Shown: positions 1 through 10,600, numbered from the stretch's first letter. The stretch: DNA of 64,000 nucleotides from Warburgia ugandensis (GCA_035236585.1 CP141137.1:50552057-50616056); one strand, 5' to 3'. Numbers and translations are program-made. The notes: generated by a model from the sequence alone, not told the origin.

Positions 1-403
1 AAAACGTGGCTAAGTTTATTGAATGAAGTGTTTGAATTACAAAGGATCCATGGACAAGATAAAAGAGAATAGAACTAAAAGAATCAAGAAGACTAGGAAC
101 TGAAGTTCCTCCCAATACTTCCCACTCACCTCGTTTCTCCTCCCCCTCACCCTTGCCAATTCCCTCCCTTTTATCTTCACCTCCCAACCTCCTCAACCGT
201 GTGCCCACTAGCTTGTAACTACCTAATCTTCTGCAATCATCTCTCAACAGATTGGATTGTAACTACCTGAACAACTAGATCGTAACTACATGATTCTCTC
301 TCAACTGACTAGAAAATCATCTTTCAACAGACCTGTGTAACAACTCTGCATCATCCGTAACTGTCTCCTTCTAGAATAGGTTTGATATATTGGTGATGTA
401 ACA
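1..403 (-). repeat. 3' LTR of the chromovirus (cut by window edge)
   Basis: This copy aligns with 5074-5457. It ends on the plus strand with TGATGTAACA, so it begins TGTTACATCA on the element's own strand. Compared with the other LTR it carries about 20 extra bases near position 102 and scattered substitutions, so the insertion is not recent. Confidence 0.9.
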
Positions 404-406
404 TTA

Positions 407-415
407 CCCTCCCCT
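407..415 (-). other. Polypurine tract of the chromovirus
   Basis: The minus strand reads AGGGGAGGG immediately before the 3' LTR. This is the expected place and composition for the plus-strand primer of an LTR retrotransposon. Confidence 0.75.
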
Positions 416-417
416 AG

Positions 418-1040
418 TAGTTTCTCCTTGTCCTCAAGGTGAAAGGAGGGAAATTGAGTGTCTAACACCTCATAGAGTTCCCAAGTGTTATCACATTCAG
501 GTAGATGCTTCCACTTCACTAGGACTTCCTTTTGGCCATTTGGTAGAGTTTTGAATTGCTTGATGGATTCAGGATACACCACGAGTTCCAATTCTTCAGT
601 TAGACTAGTAGGCAGTGGTTGAGCTTGGGCAGAGCTTGACAAGGATTGCTTGAGTTGGGAAACATGGAAAACAGGATGGATTTGGGTAGTGGGTGGTAAA
701 TCCAAGCGATAGGCGAATTCTCCATTCGTTCCAAGACTAGATAAGGGCCATAAAACCTGGGGCTGAGCTTCTCATTGGGTCTCTTAACCAACTTCTTGAA
801 CTTAAAAGGTTGTAACTTTAGAAAGACTGGTTCCCCTATTTTGAATTAAACATCTCTTCGTGCTTTGTCTGCTTGGGACTTCATTCTAGCTTGGGCCCTT
901 AATAAGTTACCTTTTAGTTCTTGCAAGATAACATTCCTGTCCTGGATTTGTTGGTTTACTGCCTCCACCACAAATCCTTCATCAGAAAGCCGTAATAAAG
1001 TTGGGGGTTCTCTTTCGTATACGGCCTTGAATGGGGACAT
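418..1040 (-). pseudogene. Integrase C-terminus and chromodomain, broken
   Basis: The upstream part (about 1040-720) carries the integrase tail, with PFKAVYERE, PNEKLSPRFYGPY and then, in another frame, HPVFHVSQLK. The chromodomain follows at about 570-430 with VLVKWKHLP and a NTWELYE core, which is the canonical aromatic-cage region of chromovirus chromodomains that recognise methylated histone tails. A frameshift near 700-720 separates the two frames, and stops occur between 840 and 1080. The reading ends close to the polypurine tract, as in related elements. Confidence 0.88.
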
Positions 1041-1150
1041 TCCAGCAGCCCCTTGAAAGGTAGTGTTATACTAGAATTCCGCCCAAGGAATCCACCGGGC
1101 CATTGCTTAGGATGGTTTGAAGTGAAGCAGCATAAGTATGTTTCCAAGCA

Positions 1151-1747
1151 TCAGTTGACTACTTCGGTTTGCCCATCCATCTGCGGGTGATAGGCAGTAC
1201 TCATCTTTAGTTCCATCCCAGCTAACTTGAATAGTTCTGTCCAAAATTGACTGACAAAGAGGCAATCCCTATAAGATATTATGGAACGAGGATACTTGTG
1301 TAACCGGACTATCTCTTTAGCAAAGAGAGTAGCAACCTCTTGAGTAGAAAACAGGTGGCCTAAGGGTAGGAAATGACTGTATTTGGAGAGACGGTCTACC
1401 CCTACAAGTATTGTATCCATCCCCTGAGATCTAGGTAAGCCCCCAATAAAGTCTATGGACAGGTCATCCCAAACTTGTTTTGGAATAGGTAAAGGCTGAA
1501 GAAACCCTCCCGGTTTGAGGGCTTGGTATTTATTTCTTTGGCACGCGTCGCAAGAAGCCACAAATTTCTGGACGTCCTTCCTCATTCCCTTCCAAAACAC
1601 AATATTGGAAAGCCTCTTGAATGTTCTAAAGGATCTTGAATGCCCACCAGCTGGAGTTGAGTGAAATTCGTTGAGTAAGGTGGGGATTCTAGTAGAAGTC
1701 TTAGTAATGACCAACTGGTCATGGAATAATAGGCAGCCATGTCTCAA
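1151..1747 (-). pseudogene. Integrase zinc-binding and catalytic core, defective
   Basis: The N-terminal HHCC zinc-binding region is visible (EFHSTPAGGH followed by CDACQ). The catalytic core follows, with the first Asp in SIDFIGGLP and the Glu region in HPQMDGQTEVVN. The motif usually read as SDRD is SYRD here, so the second catalytic Asp appears lost. The segment continues into the broken C-terminal part at 1040 after a stop. In an active element this enzyme would insert the cDNA into chromatin. Confidence 0.9.
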
Positions 1748-1798
1748 AGAGAAGCCTTTGTGACTGCTCGGGTCAACTAGAAGGTCTTGTAGGATGGA

Positions 1799-2344
1799 TC
1801 ATAGGCTCTCATCTTGTCGGATTTCATCTTCTAGTCCCGGGAATCCTTGGCACTGGACAGTAGAGAGGGCCATTAAGTTGTATTTGTATTCCAGATCTGC
1901 TGGGTAATCCTGTTGGGAATTGGAAGAACCTTTAGTGATGCCAAGGTCAGCCTTCCTGGAGAGAGTATCTGCAACCCGATTTTGCCTTCCAGGTTTGTAT
2001 TGGATGTCAAAGTCAAACCCCATTAATTTGATAAGCCATTTTTGCTGTTCACTGTTAAGTACCCGTTGATCCATTAGGAATTGAAGGCTTCTTTGATCTG
2101 TATGGATAGTGAATTGCCTGCCCAATAGATAATGACACCATTTCTGTATAGCTAGTACTACATCCATAAGCTCCATCTCGTATACAGACTTAGATTGGGT
2201 GCGGAGGGCAAGAGCTTGACTGAAGAAGGCAATGGGCCTCCCTTCTTGCATGAGAACTACTCCAATACCCTTTCCTGAAGCGTATGTTTCCAGAATAAAG
2301 GGCTTACTAAAGTTGGGAATGGCCAGCACAGGAACAGAAGTCAT
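1799..2344 (-). pseudogene. RNase H domain, defective
   Basis: The domain is recognised by PFILETYASGKGIG, YEMELMDVV, FTIHTDQRSL and a tail with QNRVADTLSRK. These are the standard blocks of Ty3/gypsy RNase H, which removes RNA from the RNA-DNA hybrid. The first catalytic Asp, usually in a DASG context, is Tyr here (YASG). A stop at about 2387 separates it from the reverse transcriptase. Confidence 0.9.
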
Positions 2345-2386
2345 GGCTTTCTTCAGCTCTTCAAACGCTACTTGTGCCTCCGGGGT

Positions 2387-3265
2387 CTAATGGAAGTTAT
2401 CCTTAAGTAGATTGGTGAGGGGTGCAGCAATAACTCCATAGTTTCTAACGAATTTGCGGTAATAACCCGTGAGACCCAAGAATCCTCTTAATGCTTTAAC
2501 ATCATGTGGAATAGGCCAACTGAGCATGCATTCCACGTTTGAGCTTTCTGTTGCTACCCCGCCTACTGATATTACATGGCCCAGATACTCTAATTGGGTT
2601 TGGGCAAAACAACACTTCTTCTTGTTAACAACTAGTTTATGAGATCCTAAGACGTGTAGTACGGATGCCAAATGCTCTAAATGCATATCAACGTCAGCAC
2701 TATAAACAAGTATGTCGTTGAAAAAAACCAAAACGAACTTACGAAGATACTGGTGGAAGATGTTGTTTATAAGAGATTGGAAGGTGTAGGGGGCATTCGT
2801 CAAGCTGAAGGGCATGACCAGGAATTTGTAGTGACCTTCATGTGTCCTAAACATAGTTTTGGCAACGTCTTCTTTCTTGATACAGATCTAGTAGTAACCG
2901 GATTGGAGATCCAGCTCGGAGAAGATAGTGGCTTCTCCTAACTCATCTAATAGTTCATCAATCGTCAGAATGGGAAACTTATCGGGGATGGTGATCTTGT
3001 TGAAGGCACGGTAATTGACGCAGAAACGCCAACCCCCGTCTTTCTTCTTGACCAGCAGTACCAGGCTTGAGTAGGGGCTCGTGCTAGCTCGAATAATGCC
3101 AACCTCCCATAATTTCTTGATGATTCGTTCAATTTTATTCTTTTGACAGTGTGGATACCAATCAGGCCGTATATTAGGGGGGTGGTGTATTGTCTTGGAC
3201 CTGGATGGCGTGATCATGCGGACGAATGACCAGTAACTAGAGTGGCTAGTCGAAGATATGTGCAT
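2387..3265 (-). pseudogene. Reverse transcriptase, defective
   Basis: Two open blocks make up the domain. The first (3265-2888) carries [12 protein letters not shown] and [11 protein letters not shown] and ends in a stop where the conserved reading would continue. The second (2854-2387) carries FLVMPFSLTNAP, the polymerase motif and LGFLGLTGYYRKF-type sequence. The polymerase box reads FVLVFFNDILVYS; the first Asp of the usual FxDD motif is Asn, which would abolish catalysis. It is upstream of RNase H, as in gypsy elements. Confidence 0.92.
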
Positions 3266-3380
3266 ACTGATCCAAGAGGGCCGATAGCTGTGGATGGCTC
3301 ATAGGTGTTTGCGGTTCTCTGTCGATCTGCAGGCCCTGATACTCAATCGCATAACTAGCGCTCGAGCTGGGCATGAGTCG

Positions 3381-3893
3381 CTACAGGGTTTTGAAGGACA
3401 AGGACGACCTTGACAAGGATGGATCACCCCTGATGGTTACACGCTTGCCCTGCACTGAGAACTGCATAGTGAGCTCACGGTAGTTGGTGGAAACCTCCTC
3501 GAGTGTTTGTAACCACTCAATTCTGAGGACAATGTCGGTTCCACTCAAGTAGAAAGGGTGGAAATGGTGTTGGATCATTAGCCCTGGAAGGAGCTGGACT
3601 AGATCCCGGCAGACCCCATCTCCCCTAACGCAGTATCCATCCCCCACTTGTACGTCGAAGGGTTTGGTGTCGGTCATCGGAATCTGCAATTCGGTGATCA
3701 ACTTCTGGGCGATGAAGTTGTGGGATGCCCCGGTGTCTGCTAGGAACACAACCTCCCGATGTCCCAGAGTCACTCGCAGCTTCATGACATCGGCAACTGA
3801 CATCCTGACAATGGCCTGCATCGAGAGTTCCAACCAGGTCGTCTCTTCTTCGCGCGGGGGCAGCTTCCTCAGTGATTGGGCTTTCCAGGTCAT
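3381..3893 (-). pseudogene. Retropepsin-like protease of the chromovirus
   Basis: The active-site triad block reads FLADTGASHNFI, a typical retropepsin D-T-G. Further on, LSGTDIVLRIEWL matches the second conserved block of plant chromovirus proteases. The enzyme would mature the Gag-Pol polyprotein. This block is open over 170 codons, but it is out of frame with gag upstream and separated from RT by a stop at about 3375. Confidence 0.85.
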
Positions 3894-4995
3894 ACCAGTC
3901 TTCTTCCTCCTACCCCAGAATCAGCACCTGTAGCTGACAATTTTTGCATTGGTGCCCAGGCGAGTATTTCTCGTCGCACAGGAAACAATCCCAAGGCACG
4001 CTTTTGCTGGAGTTCCTTCTCAGATAGTTGCCAGAAAGGGTCGTGCCGGGCTGGAGAAGACTCTACGGTGCGGGGGGGATCGCTCTCCCCAAAACCCTAC
4101 CTCCTTCGTCGTCTTCGGCAGCCTAGTTAGAATTTGAGGGAGAAAATTACGGATTTTCCGGACTTGGATATGGGGCTCTTCAGTGAAGAGCCATGGGCCC
4201 CAGACAGCTTAGGCCCAAGCCCACTTCTATTTTCATGGGCTCTCACTCGATCGAGGGCCTTGTTTTTCTCTTCAACCTTCTGGGCCAAATTCATGAGCCC
4301 AGTTAAGGAAGTGGGCTGGAACATCTTTACTTCCGCCTTCAGGTCCTCCCGCAGCCCATTAAGGAAGGCCCCCTTTAACAGATCATCGGGCAGATCTACC
4401 AGGGGGCCCAACATCAGCTCGAAATCCAGGCGGTAGTCGGTGACGGAGGAGCCCTATCGCAGCGAGAGCGACTTGTAGTCGTCATCGGACTGCGATGGTC
4501 GGAACCTTTGGAGGAGGGCGGTCCAGAATAGGGCCCACGATTGGATTGGTGTCCTTGTGTCCGACCAGAGAAACTAGTGGAGGGCTTCTCCCTCCAAGCA
4601 GACCGATGCCGCCATCACCTTCTCTCTGTCGTTGAGCCGGTTCAACTGGAAGTATTGTTCCGCTCTGCACAACCATTCATGCGGGATTGCTTCCGTCAAA
4701 GACTGGAAGATCTAACCTTCGGGGTTCGATCCTAGGGTTGTCCGTCATCGCCAGCAGTCTATGGTTGTCCCCACTCCCCTACCTCGGTCGTCCTGGGTCT
4801 TCCTTTTTCCAATAAGTTCCCAGTCCCCCATTCCCTTTGCCGCATCCAGCTTCTTATGTCCATCAAGTAGTCACCAATGGCCGTCACACTGGTTTGTAAC
4901 CGGCCGACCTCCTCCTTCATGTTCCCAAACTCTATTTGCATGTTCTCCACCTCCTTCTCTATTGTTTCCCCCTTGTCAGCTCTAGTTCTTACCAT
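3894..4995 (-). pseudogene. gag with C-terminal zinc knuckle, frameshifted
   Basis: The probable start is the ATG at 4995, 20 bp inside the primer site, and the first 78 codons form a charged, coiled-coil-like N-terminus (MVRTRADKGE). A capsid-like block lies at 4414-4127 (DLLKGAFLNGLREDLKAEVK). A knuckle of the form CFLCDEKYSPGHQC is read from about 3993 to 3950 in a different frame from the preceding block; a short indel in the leading GL(C)F stretch explains the break. Several stops and frameshifts divide the rest. Confidence 0.85.
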
Positions 4996-5014
4996 ACCCC
5001 TACCACCAAACCAG

Positions 5015-5026
5015 GCTCTGATACCA
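5015..5026 (-). other. Primer binding site (initiator-Met tRNA)
   Basis: The minus strand reads TGGTATCAGAGC, complementary to the 3' end of plant initiator-Met tRNA. It lies one base from the LTR boundary, which fixes the element's orientation. Confidence 0.92.
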
Positions 5027-5027
5027 T

Positions 5028-5457
5028 TGATAGGTCTACTGGTTCGAACTTCAGTGGTTAATCCAGTAAGAAGAAAACGTGGCTAAGTTTATTGAATGAA
5101 GTGTTTGAATTACAAAGGATCCATGGACAAGATAAATGAGAATAGAACTAAAAGAATCAAGAAGACTAGGAACCCACTCACCTTGTTTCTCCTCCCCCTC
5201 TCCCTTGCCAATTCCCTCCCTTTTATCTTCACCTCCCAACCGCCTCAACCATGTACCCACTAGCTTGTAACTACCTAATCTTCTGCAATCATCTCTCAAC
5301 AAATTGGATTGTAACTACCTGAACAACTGGATTGTAACTACATGATTCTCTTTCAACTAACTAGAAAATCATCTTTCAACAGACCTGTGTAACAACTCTG
5401 CATCATCCGTAACTGCTTCCTTCTTCTAGAATAGGTCTGATATATTGTGATGTAACA
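5028..5457 (-). repeat. 5' LTR of the chromovirus
   Basis: This 430-bp LTR runs TG...CA on its own strand (TGTTACATCA to CTATCA). The minus strand holds an AATAAA near 5088, a likely polyadenylation signal. The base block after it (5458-5462) is GCTCT; its partner would be left of the window. Confidence 0.9.
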
Positions 5458-6684
5458 GCTCTCCATTCTATTTGTCTTGTCAGAGGGAAATACCTGAAAG
5501 TATAATAAATTTCTTTGATCTCTTTTCCAACTATTTCACCAAGGCAAGAGGTAGAACAACAAATGTTCACAGCCCCATGCAGTCACTGTCAAATACAAAG
5601 AGGCATGCAATTCTAATTATGAACTTAAAACTGTCTCGTTAAAAATTTCATGGTAGAAAAGAAAAATCATCATCATCAAAGCCTTATCTTGATTAGGGTT
5701 CAGCTATAATAGAAAAGGAAAAAATATAAAATTATCAATAATTGTTAATGTACCTGGTCCTAGATTGTTATGGTGGTCTGTCACAAGCAAACTAGGGCTG
5801 CGTGATGCAGATTGATTCTTTTCTACCTAAGAATGCATATAGCTTTCTTGTTAGGTTCAGCTACCAGTCCAATGGCATCTAACACTCCAACATGGTCTCT
5901 CTGTCTCTTGAGATATTAAGAGAAATAATATTGAGTTTAAGGAAGTGAAATCACTTCATGAAGTGGTCTATGAAGCCGCTGACTTTATCTTTTGTTTATT
6001 ACCCTCCAGAGGGGCATTTATTGGGTTATACTTAGCCCCTAGTATTTTGCTTTCTTGGCCTTATCCTAGGATCGTGTGAGTATCCTGCAGCAAACTTGTT
6101 TCTGTCATCCATTATGTGCACAACTCTTAGTAAAATCTTATTAGCTTCTAAAATCATAAGGTCAGAAAAGAATTATCTGACAATATCTGAAACAGTCTCC
6201 ACAGTCTCTCCGGGCACACTCCTTTTATTGACAAACCTTTATCATAAACTTCTATTACTTCATTCTGTAAGACTGACATTATTTTAGTGAGATGGTTTTC
6301 TTTATCTGATAATACTGTTGAGTTCTGAAGCTAGTTTTCAGGTCAATCCAAGGCATTAAACCTTTTTTAATCTAAGGAATGATTAGATGATTAAATTAGG
6401 AAGTTCACTTTTAAAACGTTCTGTAGTGTGTAGTCGAATTACAGTCCATGAAGGCAGAAGTTTGAGCCTTTTCCTTGAGGGTTTTCAAAATTTTGAAATG
6501 GATCACCTTGGATTTTAGGTTGCAGGTAACTCAACTAATATCATAGCATATTCAAGAGAATAAATCCCCATAGGTTATTGATCATATCGAGAATTTTTTT
6601 ATTTATTTGGGGGTCTATCCTCGTCCTTCTCTGGTATGCTGACAGTGTTGGTAATGTGTTGGCTGGTTATGTGAAGTTAGGTTC
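5458..6684. other. No gene recognised
   Basis: This is AT-rich sequence between two retroelement pieces. I found no exon of the downstream QSOX gene, no tRNA and no repeat with clear ends. It could be intron or intergenic, depending on where that gene begins. Confidence 0.5.
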
Positions 6685-7088
6685 TGTTACATCACCAATG
6701 TATCATACCTATTCTAGAAGAAGAATGCAGTTACTGCAGAAAGAGGGTTGTTACACGAGTCTGTTGGTAGATGATTGAGGAGAATCAAGTTTTTTTCTGG
6801 ATAACAAGCAGGTGGTTACACGGTTAAGGGAGGGGGGGTGAAAAAGGGAATGGAAGGGAAGCAGAGGAGGGAGGACACGAGGAAGAAGAGGGCTCCAAGG
6901 ATTGGAGAGTGGGGAAGGCTGGGAAGGACCTATGTTCTTGGTCCTTCTGTTCTTTTTTCTAAGTTTCCTTTGTAATTGGGTTGCCAATTTGCATACTGCA
7001 TTTTGAATCCATCATATCAATAAACTCTAGCTTGGAGTTCTCTTCTTTCCTGGTGTTTTAGCAGAAGTTCAGACGAGTAGCTCCATCA
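6685..7088 (+). mobile_element. Solo LTR of a chromovirus
   Basis: The segment starts TGTTACATCACCAATGTATC and ends GAGTAGCTCCATCA, mirroring the two ends of the LTRs at 1-403 and 5028-5457, but in the opposite orientation. No coding sequence or primer site adjoins it. The flanks GGTTC (6680-6684) and GGTGC (7089-7093) match at 4 of 5 bases, consistent with an old 5-bp target duplication. An AATAAA lies near 7018. It most likely arose by LTR-LTR recombination. Confidence 0.82.
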
Positions 7089-7335
7089 GGTGCACCTACG
7101 GAGGTTTTGATTCTTATGAGTAGTGATGCTGCATTTTCATTTATATTTGTGGCTTTTATTTGTCCTTCTGTATATTCTCGTTATTGGTACGAGTCAAATT
7201 GACACATTTCTTGACTTAGAATGTAATATATATTTTTTCTTGCTGTTCCCTGAGTGTGCTGGATGAACTGTTACTAGCTGGTTAGATGCCCTGAGGAGAC
7301 ACATAATAGATTTTGGGGCAATACATGATGTCATC

Positions 7336-7745
7336 TGATAGAATCCAACTAATACAAACAGAATTTTAGTTGAATCCTTTTGGAATGCTTTCATTTCAGA
7401 GGTCGACTTTACAGTGAGTAGCCTGACAAAATCAGCATCTACCATGTGTACTGGTACTGTTCATACAGAAATCAGAAGAACACTTCTAGCCTTTCGAGGA
7501 GCTAGAATCCGCCCAATTCTCTGTCTATTCTAATTCTTGGATGCCCCAACTGTTTTTTCCTCCTTCCTTTTATCCTCCCTCTGCTAATTGTTCTTGTTCT
7601 TTCCAGTAACCGAATTCTCTGTCTTGTCTGTTATTTCTGTCAGTGATCTTTCATTTCTGTTACTCTGTCAGTAATCTAGTGGTTTCTGCTTCTTCTTGCA
7701 TAGAACTTCCCAAATCTACCTTTATTTGGTGTAGCCAATGTAACA
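7336..7745 (-). repeat. 3' LTR of the deleted chromovirus
   Basis: It begins TGATAGAATCC and ends AATGTAACA on the plus strand and aligns along its whole length with 8792-9199. Confidence 0.92.
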
Positions 7746-7763
7746 ATACCCCCCCCACCCCCA
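7746..7763 (-). other. Polypurine tract
   Basis: The minus strand is a run of G interrupted by a T (from a C-rich plus strand), directly inside the 3' LTR. Confidence 0.7.
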
Positions 7764-8552
7764 AAAACTGTCACCTTGTCCTCAAGGTGGAAGTCAGGGA
7801 ACTACATCTTAATGGTATCCAGTAGTTCCCATGTGCTGTTATGTTCAGGAAGATCCTGTCATTGTATGAGAACCTCTACTTGTCTAGTATGAGACTACCT
7901 AATGTCCTTGACTGCTGCAGGGTATACCTTAAGTTCCAAATCTTTGGATAGGCCCTCTGGTAGTGGTTGAGGTATCAATGTCGGGGCAGTAGCGGGTTTG
8001 AGCTGGGAGACAGGGAAGATTGGCGCAGCTTAGCATGCTGTGGTAGCTCTAGCCGATAAGCCACCTGTCCAATCCTCTCCAGTATGGCATATGGCCCATA
8101 ATAGCGGGGATGTAATTTCTCATTGAGTTGTGTTGACGGGGATTTGAGGTGATAAGGTTGAATTTTCAAATAAACATAATCTCTTGGTTGGAAAGTGAGG
8201 GTACGATGGTGTGAATGCACCTGATTCTTCATACGATTTTGGGCTGCTTCCAAATTCTGTTTTAGTTCCGCTAGAACTGAATCACGTGCAACCACTTGTT
8301 GGTTACCTCTTTCACCATAGATTCCCCACTAGTAAATGTTAGTAAGGTAGGAGGGTCTCTTTCATATGAGGCCTTGAAGGGTGTAATCCTAGCAGAACTC
8401 TGGTATGTAGTATTATACAAGTATTCTTCCCAGCATATCCACTTGGGCCATGATTTCGGTCTGTTGCCAATGAAGCAGCGCAGATACGTTTTCAAACAGC
8501 GGTTGACCACCTCCGTCTGTCCATCTGTTTGAGGATAATAAGCTGAACTCAT
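7764..8552 (-). pseudogene. Integrase C-terminal half, remnant
   Basis: The minus strand reads SAYYPQTDGQTEVVNRCL at about 8550-8490, then ITPFKASYERDPP, then after a frame change KLHPRYYGPYAILERIGQ and VAYRLELP. This is the end of the integrase core and its C-terminal domain. A chromodomain-like stretch near 7790-7900 is too broken to define. The start near 8552 is the right edge of the internal deletion. Confidence 0.88.
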
Positions 8553-8577
8553 TTTTAGTGACGTTTGGATGACGACT

Positions 8578-8760
8578 TCAATATTCTTCCGACGTATCCC
8601 TGTTCTTGATCCATTCTTTTATCTCTACTAGGTATTCATCGAAGGCTGTGACGTTCGTCTGCAACCTCACAATGTGTTCCTTTATATCCCCGATCTCACC
8701 TCTGAATCCTTCTATCTCTTTCTCCATGATATCTGTTCTTTCCATCCTGGTTCGAACCAT
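8578..8760 (-). pseudogene. gag N-terminus, remnant
   Basis: Sixty codons open with MVRTRMERTDIMEKEIEGF and resemble the gag start of the larger element (MVRTRADKGE...). The sequence passes directly into integrase at 8552-8578, so the deletion joined gag to integrase. Confidence 0.85.
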
Positions 8761-8779
8761 TTCCTACGCCTGAACCGGC

Positions 8780-8790
8780 TCTGACAACAA
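8780..8790 (-). other. Diverged primer binding site
   Basis: The minus strand reads TTGTTGTCAGAGCC beside the LTR. It resembles the TGGTATCAGAGC site of the neighbouring element with two or three changes. Confidence 0.6.
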
Positions 8791-8791
8791 T

Positions 8792-9199
8792 TGATAGAAT
8801 CCAACTAATACGAACAGAATTTTAGTTGAATTCTAATGGAGTGCTTTCATTTCAGAGATCAACTTTACAGTGAGTAGGCTGACAGAATCAGCATCTACAA
8901 TGTGTACTGGTACTGTTCATACAGAAATCATAAGAACACTTCTAGCCTTTCGAGGAGCTAGAATCCTCCCAATTCTCTATGTCTATTCTGATTCTTGGAT
9001 GCCCAACTGTTTTTTCCTCCTTCCTTTTATCCTCCCTTTGCCAGTTGTTATTGTTCTTTCTAGTAACCGAATTCTCTGTCTTATCTGTTATTTCTGCCAG
9101 TGATCTTTCGTTTCTGTTACTCTGTCAGTAATCTAGTGGTTCCTCCTTCTTGCATAGAACTTCCCGAATCTACCTTTATTTGGTGTAGTTGATGTAACA
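8792..9199 (-). repeat. 5' LTR of the deleted chromovirus
   Basis: It begins TGATAGAATCC, ends GATGTAACA on the plus strand, and is followed by the target duplication TCATC. Confidence 0.92.
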
Positions 9200-9204
9200 T
9201 CATC

Positions 9205-10025
9205 ACACTGATTCGGGCAGTTTGAGGTGATCTTTTCCTATATTCCTATATGTGCTAACCATGCAACTTTATTTGTAGCTAGTTGAGGGAGTTCATAGTC
9301 CATTAATCTGCATTGAAGCTTCCCATCCTCCAATGCAGACTGCTACTGCCCAGGTTTATCTATCCACAAGGCCTTTGTCTTTAGCAGTTCTATTTTTTGT
9401 AAATAAAATTTTATTGCCATTACAAGAAGGGTGTTTCTAACTTTGTCAAGATAAGAGTAAAAAGAAGAAACAGAACTAAAAATGATCCATGAACACTAAC
9501 ATTCTCAGAGATGTGCTAACAAAGTATCTTGCAGAATTTTGTCCATAAGTGGGTCATGAATGTATCCGGATGGCAGCCAAAGGTGTATATCTGAAACAAT
9601 GCTACCGCAGTTTCTGTCCTGACATAGAATCCTTATCCTCACATCTTTTCCCTTTCTAGTACTTTGCAATGACCTGTCATGTTCAAGCCTCTAACATAAC
9701 TTGTCTCTCCTGCAGAACCTAAGCTTGTCAGCATTGTCATGCTAATACTGTCATGATTTGGTCCTCCTAAGAGAAAATAAGGCTAATTAGGTTATTGAAT
9801 GCTCCTAAACTCTGAAACAGGCTGGCATAAGATTATGCCTTGTGTATTCAGCTGAAGTAGAATTTCTAGTAGTAATAACCTTAACCATCTATTCTGCACT
9901 AGATGTCATGTATCTCGTAGTTTATAAAAAATTGTGTTCAGGACATTGTTCAACTAACCTTATGGTTGAAAGCAGATCTGCCTACTACCTTCTGGTCTTG
10001 TTTAGTTACATTGATGTAGGTACAT
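9205..10025. other. No exon recognised
   Basis: Non-coding by inspection. A short splice-bounded open stretch at 9281-9351 has no resemblance to QSOX and is not called. Confidence 0.45.
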
Positions 10026-10600
10026 CAGTTCCACCTTAGTAACTTCTTACATAATCAACAAACTTGTATGCTTAAGTAAAATGGCATGTGTTTTTTGTTT
10101 CCTTTTTTATTTATTTATTTTATATTATTCTGAATAGCAAGAATTCACATAGTTGGTGGTCTGTGTGTTGATTTGGCATTGGCATTCACTAGAAGTATTC
10201 TTGATTTTCTTATGAAACATGTTCTACTTGTTTCTTTTTCTCATTAAGTGAAACATGTGCATTGCATTTTACTTGTGCATAATTATTTGGACTTTTCCAT
10301 TTTGATGCAACAGTTTCACCTAAGTTTTTTCATGATTAACAAATTGGTATGCTTCTGTTAAAAAGAGAGAAAAAAAAGTTAAAATGGAAAATTTGGTATT
10401 AATCTTTAGTTTTCTTCTTTTCCCTATATTGTTTTGAATAGAAAACATGCAGATATTTGTCAACCGCATGGCGAATTGGCAATGGTATTCACAGGAAATG
10501 GTCTTGATTTGCTTGTGGAACATATTCTACTTCTTTTTCATCTACTCATCATTATCAGTGAAACATGTGCGTTACTTTTTACTAGTGCATAACTATTTGG
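10026..10600. repeat. Diverged tandem duplication, period about 285 bp
   Basis: Unit 1 (10026-10310) and unit 2 (10311 to about 10600) share their starts (CAGTTCCACC / CAGTTTCACC), a GAATAG block, GGCATTGGCATTCAC versus GGCAATGGTATTCAC, and GTGAAACATGTGC near the end. Both lie just before the first recognised QSOX exon, so the duplication is probably intronic. Confidence 0.75.

Larger units (their letters stand above)
1..5457 (-). mobile_element. Ty3/gypsy chromovirus (Reina-like), degenerate, nearly complete
   Basis: Two LTRs flank gag, protease, reverse transcriptase, RNase H, integrase and a chromodomain in that order on the minus strand, which is the chromovirus order. The primer site is complementary to initiator-Met tRNA, and a purine tract precedes the downstream LTR. 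The compact size (about 5.5 kb) and short LTRs (about 430 bp) fit the Reina clade better than Tekay or CRM; the clade call is inference. Every domain is interrupted by stops or frameshifts, and three catalytic motifs are altered (FFND, YASG, SYRD), so the copy is dead. About 46 bp of the left LTR lie outside the window, so its target duplication cannot be checked. Confidence 0.93.
7336..9199 (-). mobile_element. Internally deleted chromovirus with perfect TSD
   Basis: Two LTRs (7336-7745 and 8792-9199) enclose about 1 kb holding only the first part of gag and the end of integrase plus traces of a chromodomain region. Protease, RT, RNase H and the integrase front are missing. TCATC is present at 7331-7335 and 9200-9204, a perfect 5-bp target duplication, so both ends are intact and the deletion happened inside. 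The LTRs remain similar, with scattered substitutions and small indels. The copy could only have moved with help from a related autonomous element. Confidence 0.93.

Noticed and set aside
9281-9351. Exon bounded by AG and GT reading LVEGVHSPLICIEAS
   Set aside because: It resembles no part of QSOX and fits no neighbouring exon phase; such stretches occur by chance.
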